The notes under the pieces are model-generated. The model was not told the DNA's origin. It searched no databases and worked only from the letters and a program-made list of their open reading frames with translations. Both the position numbers and the translations under genes were made by a program. Shown piece by piece: positions 1-6,528 of a stretch of 7,652 nucleotides of DNA (positions are counted from its first letter, which is position 1; each line of letters opens with the position of its first letter). Origin of the DNA: JBFGRM01 sp041563675 (lineage in GTDB: Bacteria > Nitrospirota > Nitrospiria > Nitrospirales > Nitrospiraceae); contig JBFGRM010000114.1 in NCBI GenBank assembly GCA_041563675.1, positions 1-7,652 of the forward strand. The letters run 5' to 3'.

Positions 1-1650
1 GCTGCGCTTGGTTGTGAAGTAGGGCTCGAACACTTTGTCGACGAGCTCGGGCGGGATCGGGACGCCGTCGTTCTTGATGAGGAGCTGGACTTCCTGGTTG
101 CGGCCCGCCCGGTGCATGGAGATGTGGATGTCCAGGTGGCCGCCGGGAGACATCGCCTCGAGGGCGTTCTTGAAGATGCTCAAGAACGCGCCCTGGATCT
201 TGGCCTCGTCGATGCGCGCCGGACGCAGGTTTTGCGCATAGTCCTTTCGCACGGTGATGCGGTTGATCTCGAGATCGGTCGCGACCAACGTGAGCGCGTT
301 CTCAATGATGTCCGGGAGCCGACAGAGCCGTCGCTTGAGCTCGAGCGGCTTGGTGAAGTCAAGGATCTCATTGAGAATCGTCTCAACCCTGATCAGGTCC
401 CGCATGGCACTCTCCACCCGAACCTGAGGGTCGAAGTCTAGAATGCCCTCCCCCGTCAGATCCTCCAACTGCGCACGGATCGAGGCCAGCGGCTCGCGCA
501 CCTCGGCCGCGAGAAAGGCGCCGAGCTCCGCCAGGGCCGCCTGTCGCTCCTGCTTTCTGATATAGGGCTCGGTCGCGGCCTGCACCGCGGGCTCGGCCGC
601 GGCTTTCCTGTCCTCGCCGGCTGGAAGCGGTTCTGGGGCGGCGGGCTGCTGCACCGCATCCGCCAGTTTCTCCAGCAAGGGCTCCAGGGTCCTCGCGTCG
701 GCCAGTGCATACTGCGCGTCGCCCTTCGAGGCCAACGTGACCGTGCCGCCGACCTGACCCCGCACGAAAAAGGGCACCACCAGGGTTGAGCGGTAGTGAT
801 CCTTGTAAAGCGGTTTGTGATCCAGGAAGCGACCTTGCGTGGAGGCAAGGTCATGATCCACTCGGGGCTTGCGATGGCGAACCACCCAGCCGGAGGCGGA
901 TTCATCGAGGCCAAGGCGCTGCCCCGGCTTCAGCGCCTTCTTGGGGTCTCCTTTGAGATCGCCCGCGATGCCCAAGACCTCGACCGCGCCGGCGATCGGA
1001 TCGTATGACGCGGCCCAGGCGCGCTCGAAGGCCAGCTGCGAACCTGCGTCCTCCAGCACATTGACGACCGCCTCCTGCATCTGTGGGGTCACGACCGAGG
1101 TCGACGCGGCGGCCTGTGTCCCGACGGAGGGGGCACCGGCGGACGGCTCATCCAGGACCCAGGATCGTCCGAGGAGGAAGCCCCCATCGAACAAGGCGGC
1201 ACGCTCCAGCGCCCCGCTGATATCGTCCGCCGCGGTTTCCACCTGCCCGCGTTCCTTTTTGGAGATCGAGGCCCCTTCACGTCGCCCCACGACCAGCAGT
1301 CCATAGACGCGCCGGCGGTGGAGGAGCGGGATCGCGAAGAGCGACTTCGCGCTGGGTGTGATCAGGCGCAGGCGCATGCTCTTGGTCGTCTCCGCGCCGG
1401 CTCCTGGAGCAGCGCGCTCCCCAAGGTCGTGGTGCGACACGCTTCGCAGAATCGCCCGGGCCTCCCGCGGCGCAAAGCCGCGGTACAGCTTCATGATCAA
1501 CGGCCCGTCCTCACGCTCGATCATGGCGACCAGCGCCGCATCGACGCCAAGGTCGTTCAGGGTCTGGGTGAGTGTGCGCTGAAGGGTGGTCTGCTTGGCT
1601 TGCGCCGTTGCAGGCTTGCTCGTGCGGGATTGCTGGGCAACTTCTGGCAT
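1..1650 (-). CDS. GAF-GAF histidine kinase-like protein lacking the H-box histidine (C-terminus off the window)
   Basis: The reading frame is open for exactly 550 codons from ATG 1650 to the left edge, so the C-terminus is missing. The start is set by a strong Shine-Dalgarno (GGAGGAGGTG at 1659-1668) eight bases upstream. Residues about 22-150 and 190-332 look like two GAF-type sensor domains (FAIPLLHRRRVYGLLVVG; STLVVPFFVRGQVGGTVTLA). An Ala/Pro/Glu-rich linker (about 334-362) follows, then a HisKA-like helix pair (370-435) and a HATPase_c domain. The N box is present (KNALEAM, Asn495), as is the F box (FEPYFTTK, 541-548). The H box reads AAEVREPLASI where active kinases have AHEIRNPLAAI, so the phospho-accepting His is Ala382 (codon at 505-507) and the usual Asn is Glu386. 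The G1 motif is NDGVPIP rather than DxGxG. There are no membrane segments, so it is probably a soluble sensor. By family it would be a two-component kinase; by residues it may be a pseudokinase, a phosphatase, or a kinase acting on another protein. No response regulator is visible. Confidence 0.88.
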   Translation of the reverse strand, partial: MPEVAQQSRTSKPATAQAKQTTLQRTLTQTLNDLGVDAALVAMIEREDGPLIMKLYRGFAPREARAILRSVSHHDLGERAAPGAGAETTKSMRLRLITPSAKSLFAIPLLHRRRVYGLLVVGRREGASISKKERGQVETAADDISGALERAALFDGGFLLGRSWVLDEPSAGAPSVGTQAAASTSVVTPQMQEAVVNVLEDAGSQLAFERAWAASYDPIAGAVEVLGIAGDLKGDPKKALKPGQRLGLDESASGWVVRHRKPRVDHDLASTQGRFLDHKPLYKDHYRSTLVVPFFVRGQVGGTVTLASKGDAQYALADARTLEPLLEKLADAVQQPAAPEPLPAGEDRKAAAEPAVQAATEPYIRKQERQAALAELGAFLAAEVREPLASIRAQLEDLTGEGILDFDPQVRVESAMRDLIRVETILNEILDFTKPLELKRRLCRLPDIIENALTLVATDLEINRITVRKDYAQNLRPARIDEAKIQGAFLSIFKNALEAMSPGGHLDIHISMHRAGRNQEVQLLIKNDGVPIPPELVDKVFEPYFTTKRS

Positions 1651-1658
1651 GGGCGAGA

Positions 1659-1707
1659 CACCTCCTCCGATGCGCGGCATTCTAGCAGCGCGGAGCGCGG
1701 GTTTCAA
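1659..1707 (-). promoter_or_regulatory. Sigma70-like promoter and strong RBS of the histidine kinase-like gene
   Basis: On the minus strand, TTGAAA (1702-1707, 5/6 match to the -35) is followed by a 17-nt spacer and TAGAAT (1679-1684, 5/6 match to the -10). Transcription should start near 1672, leaving a leader of about 20 nt that contains the GGAGGAGGTG ribosome site. This suggests the kinase gene is transcribed independently of the membrane protein gene that ends at 1744. Confidence 0.6.
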
Positions 1708-1743
1708 ATTGTGGGGCCATTCGTCCGTGAGTCGGCGGGCCGC

Positions 1744-2145
1744 TCAGTCGGGGTTGACGATACGGGGCGGGCGCCGGCGGTGGACGACGACCTCGACGCG
1801 GCCTTGCTCGGATACCCACAGGTTCAGGATGCCGCTGGCGACGCTGATGATCAGCGCGCCGAAGACGGCGGGCCAGAACCCGCTGACGACGAACCCTTTC
1901 ACGAGCCAGCCGACGAGCGACAGCAGCAGTGCGTTGATCACCACCATGAAGAGGCCGAGCGTGACCACGATGAGGGGAAGGGAGAGAAGATACAGAAGCG
2001 GCCGCAGGAGCGCATTGAGGAACGCCAGGACGAGCACGGCGGCGAGGCCCGCCCCCAGGCTCGACGTCTCGATACCCGGCACGATTGAGGCGGCCAGAAA
2101 CACCGCGACGGCGGTAACGATGAAGCGGATGAGGAGGCCTCTCAT
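1744..2145 (-). CDS. YvlD / 'phage holin family 4' small membrane protein
   Basis: A 133-residue integral membrane protein with about four hydrophobic segments (about 7-23, 33-52, 54-81 and 92-112) and a short basic tail (HRRRPPR). The central stretch FLNALLRPLLYLLSLPLIVV, followed by TLGLFMVVINALLL, is the signature of the PF04020 family. That family is annotated as phage holin superfamily IV but is a common chromosomal family of unknown function (B. subtilis YvlD type). There is no lysis or phage gene nearby, so a holin role is unlikely. I chose ATG 2145 because family members begin with MRxLLIRF-like residues. The frame extends upstream to 2208, but that extension is coded by a low-complexity GTGAGGGG repeat. 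No clear Shine-Dalgarno precedes ATG 2145. The gene lies 102 nt downstream of the cytochrome gene on the same strand. Confidence 0.8.
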   Translation of the reverse strand: MRGLLIRFIVTAVAVFLAASIVPGIETSSLGAGLAAVLVLAFLNALLRPLLYLLSLPLIVVTLGLFMVVINALLLSLVGWLVKGFVVSGFWPAVFGALIISVASGILNLWVSEQGRVEVVVHRRRPPRIVNPD

Positions 2146-2159
2146 CGCGAACACCACAC

Positions 2160-2186
2160 GTGAGGGGTGAAGGGCGAGGGGTGAGG
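2160..2186. repeat. Short direct repeat GAGGGGTGA upstream of the YvlD-like gene
   Basis: GAGGGGTGA occurs at 2162-2170 and again at 2176-2184, with an intervening AAGGGC. It is a small low-complexity direct repeat just ahead of the chosen start of the membrane protein gene. It is the reason to doubt the longer open frame that reads through it. Confidence 0.5.
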
Positions 2187-2247
2187 CGAATGGTATTTCG
2201 AACGACACATATCTCAGCTAAATAACACGAGCGGCAATCACGTTATA

Positions 2248-3360
2248 TCAGGATTGGACGGTGAGGTCGACGGATTCCTGGCGCTTGGAGACCTTGTCGT
2301 TGGGGTCATAGTTCGCGACGAAGACCTTCTCGGCTTTGCCGGCCGCGACCTTCACTTTGGTGCCGGCATCCTCGTTGTGCATGTGGAGAAAGATCTCGTA
2401 ATACCCCTCGGCGTTCGTTTTGGCTTTGGAGCCGTGGCCGTGGTCCTTGAGCGGCATGGCCATGACCTCGACGCCGGGGACGGGCTTGCCCGAAGCGTCC
2501 CGCACGTAGCCGTAGACCGTGAACCCGTGCTCGACCTTGGACTTGACGAAGATCGGACGCGGCGTCTCGACCGCCGGATTCTTGAGCGTGCTCAGATACG
2601 CGCCCAACGCGTTGAGCTCATCCTCGAACATGAGATCGCGGTACTTGTCCGGCATCTGTCCCTTCTTGTGCTCCTCCTCAAACCCCTCGGCATAGAGGTA
2701 GGTCGGGTCGATGATCTTTTTCTTGATGTCGCTGATCGTCAAGAGGTTGCCGATGTTGTCGAGGGCGGGACCGCGCTTCTTGACGCTGCCCTTCCCGCCG
2801 ATTTTGTGGCAGTTGTAGCATTCATACAGATCGTAGATCTCCATACCCTGAGCGACGAGCGGTGGCTCGCCTCCCGGCGGCCGACGGGGGGCCTCGGGCC
2901 TGGGACCATCCAGGGAAGTCGGCACCGCCTTTTGGAGCCGCGCCGTGAGAATCTCGACCTTTTGCTCCAATTGCGTGGTGCGTTGCAGCAGCTCGTCGGT
3001 CTGCTCCCTCTGCTTGAGATACCGCTCATACCGGGGCCCGAGGATCTTATCGATTTTGCCTTTCTCGTCCGATGGATCGTATTGCGGCCAAAGCGAGGCT
3101 CCCCCGAAATAGACCCCGGAAAGGATGACATAAAATGCGACGAGACTGACCACGGCCTTGACGCCGCTCATCGGCTTCATGGATGGAGCGTCGAGCAGGA
3201 TGAAGACCACCGCGCCCAACATCGCATAGGCGAAGAACATCGCCTGGAAGACGAAGGGAAACCCCAGCGTCCTGGCCACAATGGCCAGCAGCAACCCTAT
3301 CACGATACCGACGGTGCTCTTTATGAGTAGATTTTTTATCAAACTCGGCTGTGTCGCCAT
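2248..3360 (-). CDS. Membrane-anchored monohaem cytochrome c fused to a carboxypeptidase-regulatory-like domain
   Basis: 370 residues, ATG 3360 with a purine-rich ribosome site (GGGAGAAGAGG) just upstream. In order: three hydrophobic helices (about 12-31, 34-57, 68-86), which should place the rest in the periplasm; a charged, coiled-coil-like segment (about 104-146); a Pro-rich linker (150-168); a class I cytochrome c domain (about 170-260); and a C-terminal Ig-like carboxypeptidase regulatory/peptidase-associated fold (about 278-368). The haem site is CYNCH (Cys181, Cys184, His185). Met236 in GQMPDKY is the likely distal ligand. The last domain starts with VYGYVRDASGKPVPGVEV, the usual opening of such domains. 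Role inferred: an electron-transfer subunit or docking protein at the membrane. The redox partner is unknown, because no oxidase, reductase or dehydrogenase is in the window. It has its own promoter, so it is probably not part of the isoprenoid operon upstream. Confidence 0.88.
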   Translation of the reverse strand: MATQPSLIKNLLIKSTVGIVIGLLLAIVARTLGFPFVFQAMFFAYAMLGAVVFILLDAPSMKPMSGVKAVVSLVAFYVILSGVYFGGASLWPQYDPSDEKGKIDKILGPRYERYLKQREQTDELLQRTTQLEQKVEILTARLQKAVPTSLDGPRPEAPRRPPGGEPPLVAQGMEIYDLYECYNCHKIGGKGSVKKRGPALDNIGNLLTISDIKKKIIDPTYLYAEGFEEEHKKGQMPDKYRDLMFEDELNALGAYLSTLKNPAVETPRPIFVKSKVEHGFTVYGYVRDASGKPVPGVEVMAMPLKDHGHGSKAKTNAEGYYEIFLHMHNEDAGTKVKVAAGKAEKVFVANYDPNDKVSKRQESVDLTVQS

Positions 3361-3382
3361 GCCTCTTCTCCCACACGAAACC

Positions 3383-3407
3383 GACTCAGTTTCGGCTGTT
3401 ATGAGTC
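3383..3407. promoter_or_regulatory. Dyad GACTCA/TGAGTC at the cytochrome promoter
   Basis: GACTCA at 3383-3388 and its complement TGAGTC at 3402-3407 form an inverted repeat with a 13-nt gap. It covers the predicted transcription start and early leader of the cytochrome gene. A second, overlapping hairpin is possible (CGAAAC 3376-3381 with GTTTCG 3389-3394). It could be an operator or a leader structure. The arms are short, so chance is possible. Confidence 0.3.
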
Positions 3408-3437
3408 AGTATACAAGCTGCGCGAGTCGCTCGCCAA
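3408..3437 (-). promoter_or_regulatory. Sigma70-like promoter of the cytochrome c gene
   Basis: On the minus strand, TTGGCG (3432-3437) is followed by an 18-nt spacer and TATACT (3408-3413, 5/6 match to the -10). Predicted transcription start is near 3401, about 40 nt before ATG 3360. It lies in the 90-nt gap between the carotenoid gene and the cytochrome gene, which supports independent expression of the cytochrome. Confidence 0.55.
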
Positions 3438-3450
3438 CCATGCGACACGA

Positions 3451-4335
3451 TCACTCCGGCATCCCGGGGGTTGAGCCGGACATCGGCGCGGCGGCTCCGG
3501 ATCCCGGCGGATATCCCAGCAGCCGGAACGCCAGCAGAACCGTGATGGGCAGATACATCAGCACGCCGGTCATCCCGATCAGCGACTCGCCAATCCAGAA
3601 CGTCACCGCCAGGTTGAAGGTCAGGACGCCGTAGTACAGGCCGCACCCGAGCAGAACCCAGGCCGTCACGGTCAGGCTTGTGTGGGTAGCAGACGCACCG
3701 GGGACGCCGCTCCGGGCGGGAATCGACGAGGGAGAGAGTCGGCGGTCACAAAACAAGTAGGTGCTGAGCGACGCGAGTCCGACCACGGCCCAGCCGAGAT
3801 AGTTGGCGATCGGGACGCCGAAATGGATGCCCGGCTCCGGGTAGAAGTAGATCCGCCCGAGAAACCAACGCTCGCCACGCAGGGCGACCGGGTCAATCAC
3901 GACGTCGATGAAGACGAAGAGCAGCACCGTGAGCGACAGAACCGGCCAGGATCTGCGCGCCGTCGGGTCCAGGACGAATTGTGACGACGTTCGGCGGTCG
4001 TGCTGATCCGACCCACGAGGAAGCAGGAATGCGAGCGCAACACAGTAGCTGGCAAAAAGAAGGAAGGCAAAGGAGAGCGAGTCCATGAACGGGACGTTCG
4101 TGATGTAGAGCTCCTCTCCCTGAGTCGAGCCGGTGTAATGGTACCAGCCGAAGGGGAGGCCGGTCCGGGTCGAGGAAAACTCTGAAGCGAACGCCGTGAT
4201 CCACGTCACCAGAAAAAAGACCGCCGTCCGTGGCCAGCCGAGCAAGCGCGAGGCGATGAGCAGAAAGACCGCAAGGAAGATGAATACATAGGGTCGGAGC
4301 ACGAGGGTCTTGATGAGCAGGATCAGAAAGTCCAC
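3451..4335 (-). CDS. CruF-like carotenoid biosynthesis membrane protein (DUF422 / PF04240)
   Basis: A 294-residue polytopic membrane protein with about seven hydrophobic segments (about 4-31, 36-50, 84-106, 130-150, 176-194, 221-240, 255-273). Family signatures: ASEFSSTRTGLPFGWYHYT (50-68) followed by TNVPFMDSLSFAF (79-91), and a second conserved block IDVVIDPVALRGERW (143-157) with HFGVPIANYLGWAVVG (171-186). Characterised relatives (CruF, bisanhydrobacterioruberin hydratase) add water to the 1,2 double bond of acyclic carotenoid ends in the membrane. The exact substrate here is not predictable. The start is GTG 4335; no good ribosome site is seen and no nearby ATG is better. It follows the HpnA-type gene on the same strand after a 109-nt gap. 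A C-terminal Gly/Ala/Pro/Ser tail (275-294) is probably disordered. Confidence 0.82.
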   Translation of the reverse strand: MDFLILLIKTLVLRPYVFIFLAVFLLIASRLLGWPRTAVFFLVTWITAFASEFSSTRTGLPFGWYHYTGSTQGEELYITNVPFMDSLSFAFLLFASYCVALAFLLPRGSDQHDRRTSSQFVLDPTARRSWPVLSLTVLLFVFIDVVIDPVALRGERWFLGRIYFYPEPGIHFGVPIANYLGWAVVGLASLSTYLFCDRRLSPSSIPARSGVPGASATHTSLTVTAWVLLGCGLYYGVLTFNLAVTFWIGESLIGMTGVLMYLPITVLLAFRLLGYPPGSGAAAPMSGSTPGMPE

Positions 4336-4368
4336 AGCTCAAGAAGGCGTGCCCCCCTCACCCTGGCG

Positions 4369-4389
4369 CTCTCCCCCGTCGGGGGAGAG
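4369..4389. repeat. Extragenic palindrome between hpnA-like and cruF-like genes
   Basis: CTCTCCCCC (4369-4377), a GTC loop and GGGGGAGAG (4381-4389) make a perfect 9-bp stem. It sits in a C-rich/G-rich tract (about 4350-4414) typical of dispersed extragenic elements. There is no T-run after the stem on the minus strand, so it is not a standard intrinsic terminator, though it could attenuate transcription or protect the mRNA end. Confidence 0.55.
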
Positions 4390-4444
4390 GGGAGGGAGAG
4401 GGGGATAGCACGATGAAGGATGGAACGAGTTTCTGAGAGACCCT

Positions 4445-5431
4445 CTAAGCATACCCGTGTGTGTGGAACCAGCGCACTGCCTTGCCCAAGGCACTCTCGA
4501 TCGGTGTCTGCGGCAAGCCCAGCTCACGGATCGCCTTGCTGCAATCGTAGTGCATGCGGTATTTCGCCATGCGCACGCCCTCCAGAGGAATTCTGGGCGC
4601 ATGATGGGTGACGTAGTCCGCGAGCCAGCGGTTGAAATAGGCGAGAGGGAGCACGACCTGGCGCGGCAACTTGACACGGGGTGCCGGGATGCCGGTCAGC
4701 CTGCTCAGCAGGTCGAAGATCTCCTGCAGTGTCAGGTTGTGATGGCCCAGAATGTAACGCTCACCAAGTCGGCCACGCTCCATGGCGAGGAGATGTCCCG
4801 CCGCGACGTCGTCCACATCGACGAGGTTCATCCCCGTTCCGATGTAGGCCCACATGCGGCCCTTCATGAAATCGACGATCATCTGGCCCGTCGGGGTCGG
4901 CTTGATGTCACCTTCACCGACGGGTGCGCTCGGATTGACGATCACGACGGGAAGGCCCTCGCAGGCCAGCTGCCGCACTTCCTGCTCCGCGAGATACTTG
5001 CTACGCTTGTAATGACCAGCCATCTGGTCGAGCGTCACCGGCGTCTCCTCGGTACCCAGTCCTCCCTCCGGCGGGAGCCCGATTGCGCCGATCGTGCTCG
5101 TATAGACGATGCGCTGGATCCCGGCCTCGCGGGCTGCCTCCATCAGCGCGCGCGTCCCCGTCACGTTGACGTCGTAGAAGACCGACGGGTCTCTGGCCCA
5201 GAGGGCGTAGTGCGCGGCCACGTGGTACAGGTGCTCGCAACCCTCGAGTGCCCGTCGCAAGGAGTCACGATCCCGTAAGTCCCCGTGAGCATGTTCGAGT
5301 TTGATCGAGCCGAGATGACGAAGATCGTTGCTGGGCCGGACCAGTGCGCGGATGTCGTGCCCCGCCCCCGCGAGCGCTCGCACCACGGCGCCTCCGACGA
5401 AGCCCGACGCACCGGTGACTAAACATTTCAT
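4445..5431 (-). CDS. hpnA: HpnA-type hopanoid-associated NAD-dependent epimerase/dehydratase
   Basis: 328 residues, extended short-chain dehydrogenase/reductase family. The NAD-binding Rossmann motif is at the N-terminus (TGASGFVG, 6-13). Catalytic residues are Tyr141 and Lys145 in HYKRSKYLAEQE, with a Ser/Thr site in YTSTIGAIG (110-118). The substrate-side motif NPSAPVGEGDIKPTPTG (166-182) and the segment YIGTGMNLVDVDDVAAGH (196-213) are characteristic of hopanoid-associated sugar epimerases (HpnA). The role of HpnA in hopanoid side-chain modification is inferred from gene clustering in other bacteria. I prefer ATG 5431 (MKCLVTGASG), the usual family start. A GTG eight codons upstream (5455) is in frame but adds non-conserved residues and falls inside an inverted repeat. 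No clear Shine-Dalgarno is seen. It lies 94 nt downstream of the prenyl synthase gene, consistent with an isoprenoid operon. Confidence 0.87.
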   Translation of the reverse strand: MKCLVTGASGFVGGAVVRALAGAGHDIRALVRPSNDLRHLGSIKLEHAHGDLRDRDSLRRALEGCEHLYHVAAHYALWARDPSVFYDVNVTGTRALMEAAREAGIQRIVYTSTIGAIGLPPEGGLGTEETPVTLDQMAGHYKRSKYLAEQEVRQLACEGLPVVIVNPSAPVGEGDIKPTPTGQMIVDFMKGRMWAYIGTGMNLVDVDDVAAGHLLAMERGRLGERYILGHHNLTLQEIFDLLSRLTGIPAPRVKLPRQVVLPLAYFNRWLADYVTHHAPRIPLEGVRMAKYRMHYDCSKAIRELGLPQTPIESALGKAVRWFHTHGYA

Positions 5432-5450
5432 AAGCCAAGAAAGGGCTCGT

Positions 5451-5525
5451 GGCACGGGGCGCGAGGCTTGGGGTCAGAAGAGCATACACGGATACGCTCT
5501 TGCGGCGAGCCGCGAGCCCCGTGCC
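5451..5525. repeat. Nested inverted repeat filling the ispA-hpnA gap
   Basis: An 18-nt arm at 5451-5468 (GGCACGGGGCGCGAGGCT) pairs with 5508-5525 at 16 of 18 positions. Inside the loop, AAGAGC (5478-5483) pairs with GCTCTT (5496-5501). The structure begins at the base next to the ispA stop codon (5526-5528) and ends 19 nt before the hpnA start. There is no T-run, so it is not a simple terminator. It may be a dispersed palindromic element or an mRNA-stabilising stem between the two genes. Confidence 0.6.
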
Positions 5526-6431
5526 CTAATTCTTCCGCGAGGCGATATAACGCGCGAGCTCTCTGAGTGGATCCGCTTTGGCGTCGAAGCCGTCGAGACG
5601 TTTGACGGCCCGCGCCACGCAGTCTTCCGCAAAGGCGCGCGCACCTTCGACCCCCAGGAACGACGGAAAGGTCTTCTTCCCGCGTTGCGCATCGGTTTGA
5701 GGGTTCTTGCCGAGCTCTTCACGAGTCCCGGTCACGTTCAGGACATCGTCCGCGACCTGGAATGCCAGCCCCACCTCCTCGGCGTATCCCGTCAGCGCGT
5801 CGATCTGCTCCGCTGTCGCCGATGCCACAAGCGCACCCATGCGCACGGCGGCGCGGATCAGCATGCCTGTCTTGTGGCGGTGGATGGTCTGGAGCGTGGC
5901 GAGGTCAATGTCCTTGTTCTCGGCCTGGATGTCGAGCACCTGGCCGCCCACCATGCCCAGGTTGCCCGCGCCCAGCGCGAGCTCACGGATGATGTCGGCC
6001 TGCCGATTCGGCTCGACGCCCTCCATCAAGTCCCGCCGGCTGCACAGCTCGAAAGCCATCGTGAGCAGCGCGTCGCCGGCCAGGATGGCCATGGCCTCGC
6101 CGAAGACCTTGTGGTTCGTGGGCTTGCCCCGCCGGTAGTCGTCGTTGTCCATGGCCGGCAGATCGTCGTGGATGAGCGAATAGGTATGTATCAGCTCGAG
6201 AGACGAGGCGACAGGCAGGACGCCGGCGGCCGCCGGGCCGACCGATTCGGCGGCCGCGATCGCCAGAATGGGGCGCACGCGTTTGCCGCCTGCAAAGAGG
6301 CTGTAACGCATGGCCTCGTGCAAGGTCGTCGGCGCGGCGTGGAGCTCGGGAATGACCGCCTCGAGGAACCGGTCGACCTCCTCACGTTTTTTCTCAATAT
6401 ACCGCCTGATGTCAGAGTCGGATGACTTCAA
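5526..6431 (-). CDS. ispA: Polyprenyl diphosphate synthase (farnesyl/geranylgeranyl type)
   Basis: 301 residues from TTG 6431. It condenses isopentenyl diphosphate with allylic diphosphates to C15 or C20, the precursor for hopanoids (via squalene) and carotenoids. Motifs in order: GGKRVRP (48-54); first aspartate-rich motif DDLPAMDNDD (89-98), with the two-residue insertion of bacterial IspA-type enzymes; RRGKPTNH (100-107); HRHKTG (184-189); second aspartate-rich motif QVADDVLN (225-232), where the last Asp of DDxxD is Asn232; and KKTFPS (252-257). Start choice: TTG 6431 has a strong AGGAGG five bases upstream. A GTG at 6464 also opens the frame (312 residues), but its extra 11 residues overlap that ribosome site and are unlike the family. 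Product length (C15 versus C20) cannot be fixed by eye. It heads the minus-strand isoprenoid gene set. Confidence 0.9.
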   Translation of the reverse strand: MKSSDSDIRRYIEKKREEVDRFLEAVIPELHAAPTTLHEAMRYSLFAGGKRVRPILAIAAAESVGPAAAGVLPVASSLELIHTYSLIHDDLPAMDNDDYRRGKPTNHKVFGEAMAILAGDALLTMAFELCSRRDLMEGVEPNRQADIIRELALGAGNLGMVGGQVLDIQAENKDIDLATLQTIHRHKTGMLIRAAVRMGALVASATAEQIDALTGYAEEVGLAFQVADDVLNVTGTREELGKNPQTDAQRGKKTFPSFLGVEGARAFAEDCVARAVKRLDGFDAKADPLRELARYIASRKN

Positions 6432-6528
6432 CGCCTCCTCCTGTCCTGTGTCGGTTCGAAGCACGCGACGATTCGGCGTTGCATGACGGCGACGGGGTGG
6501 GGGACGCCTGCACGGGTGAGCGAAGCCG

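Noticed and set aside
1318..2088. Plus-strand open frame (256 codons) opposite the kinase and YvlD-like genes
   Set aside because: Composition is Arg/Asp/Gln-rich, with low-complexity acidic stretches typical of antisense to membrane and kinase sequence.
1744..2145. Phage holin in a lysis cassette
   Set aside because: The family name is historical; there is no endolysin, spanin or other phage gene and the protein is of the chromosomal YvlD type.
2254..3330. Long plus-strand open frame (358 codons) opposite the cytochrome gene
   Set aside because: Its translation is a Val/Leu/Asp/Gly-rich antisense shadow of a clear cytochrome c with CYNCH and membrane helices; high GC keeps the opposite strand open.
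4369..4389. Intrinsic terminator after hpnA
   Set aside because: The stem is strong but no T-run follows on the minus strand.
5328..6425. Plus-strand open frame of 365 codons opposite ispA/hpnA
   Set aside because: Runs antisense through two well-conserved genes and the palindrome between them, with no recognisable domain.
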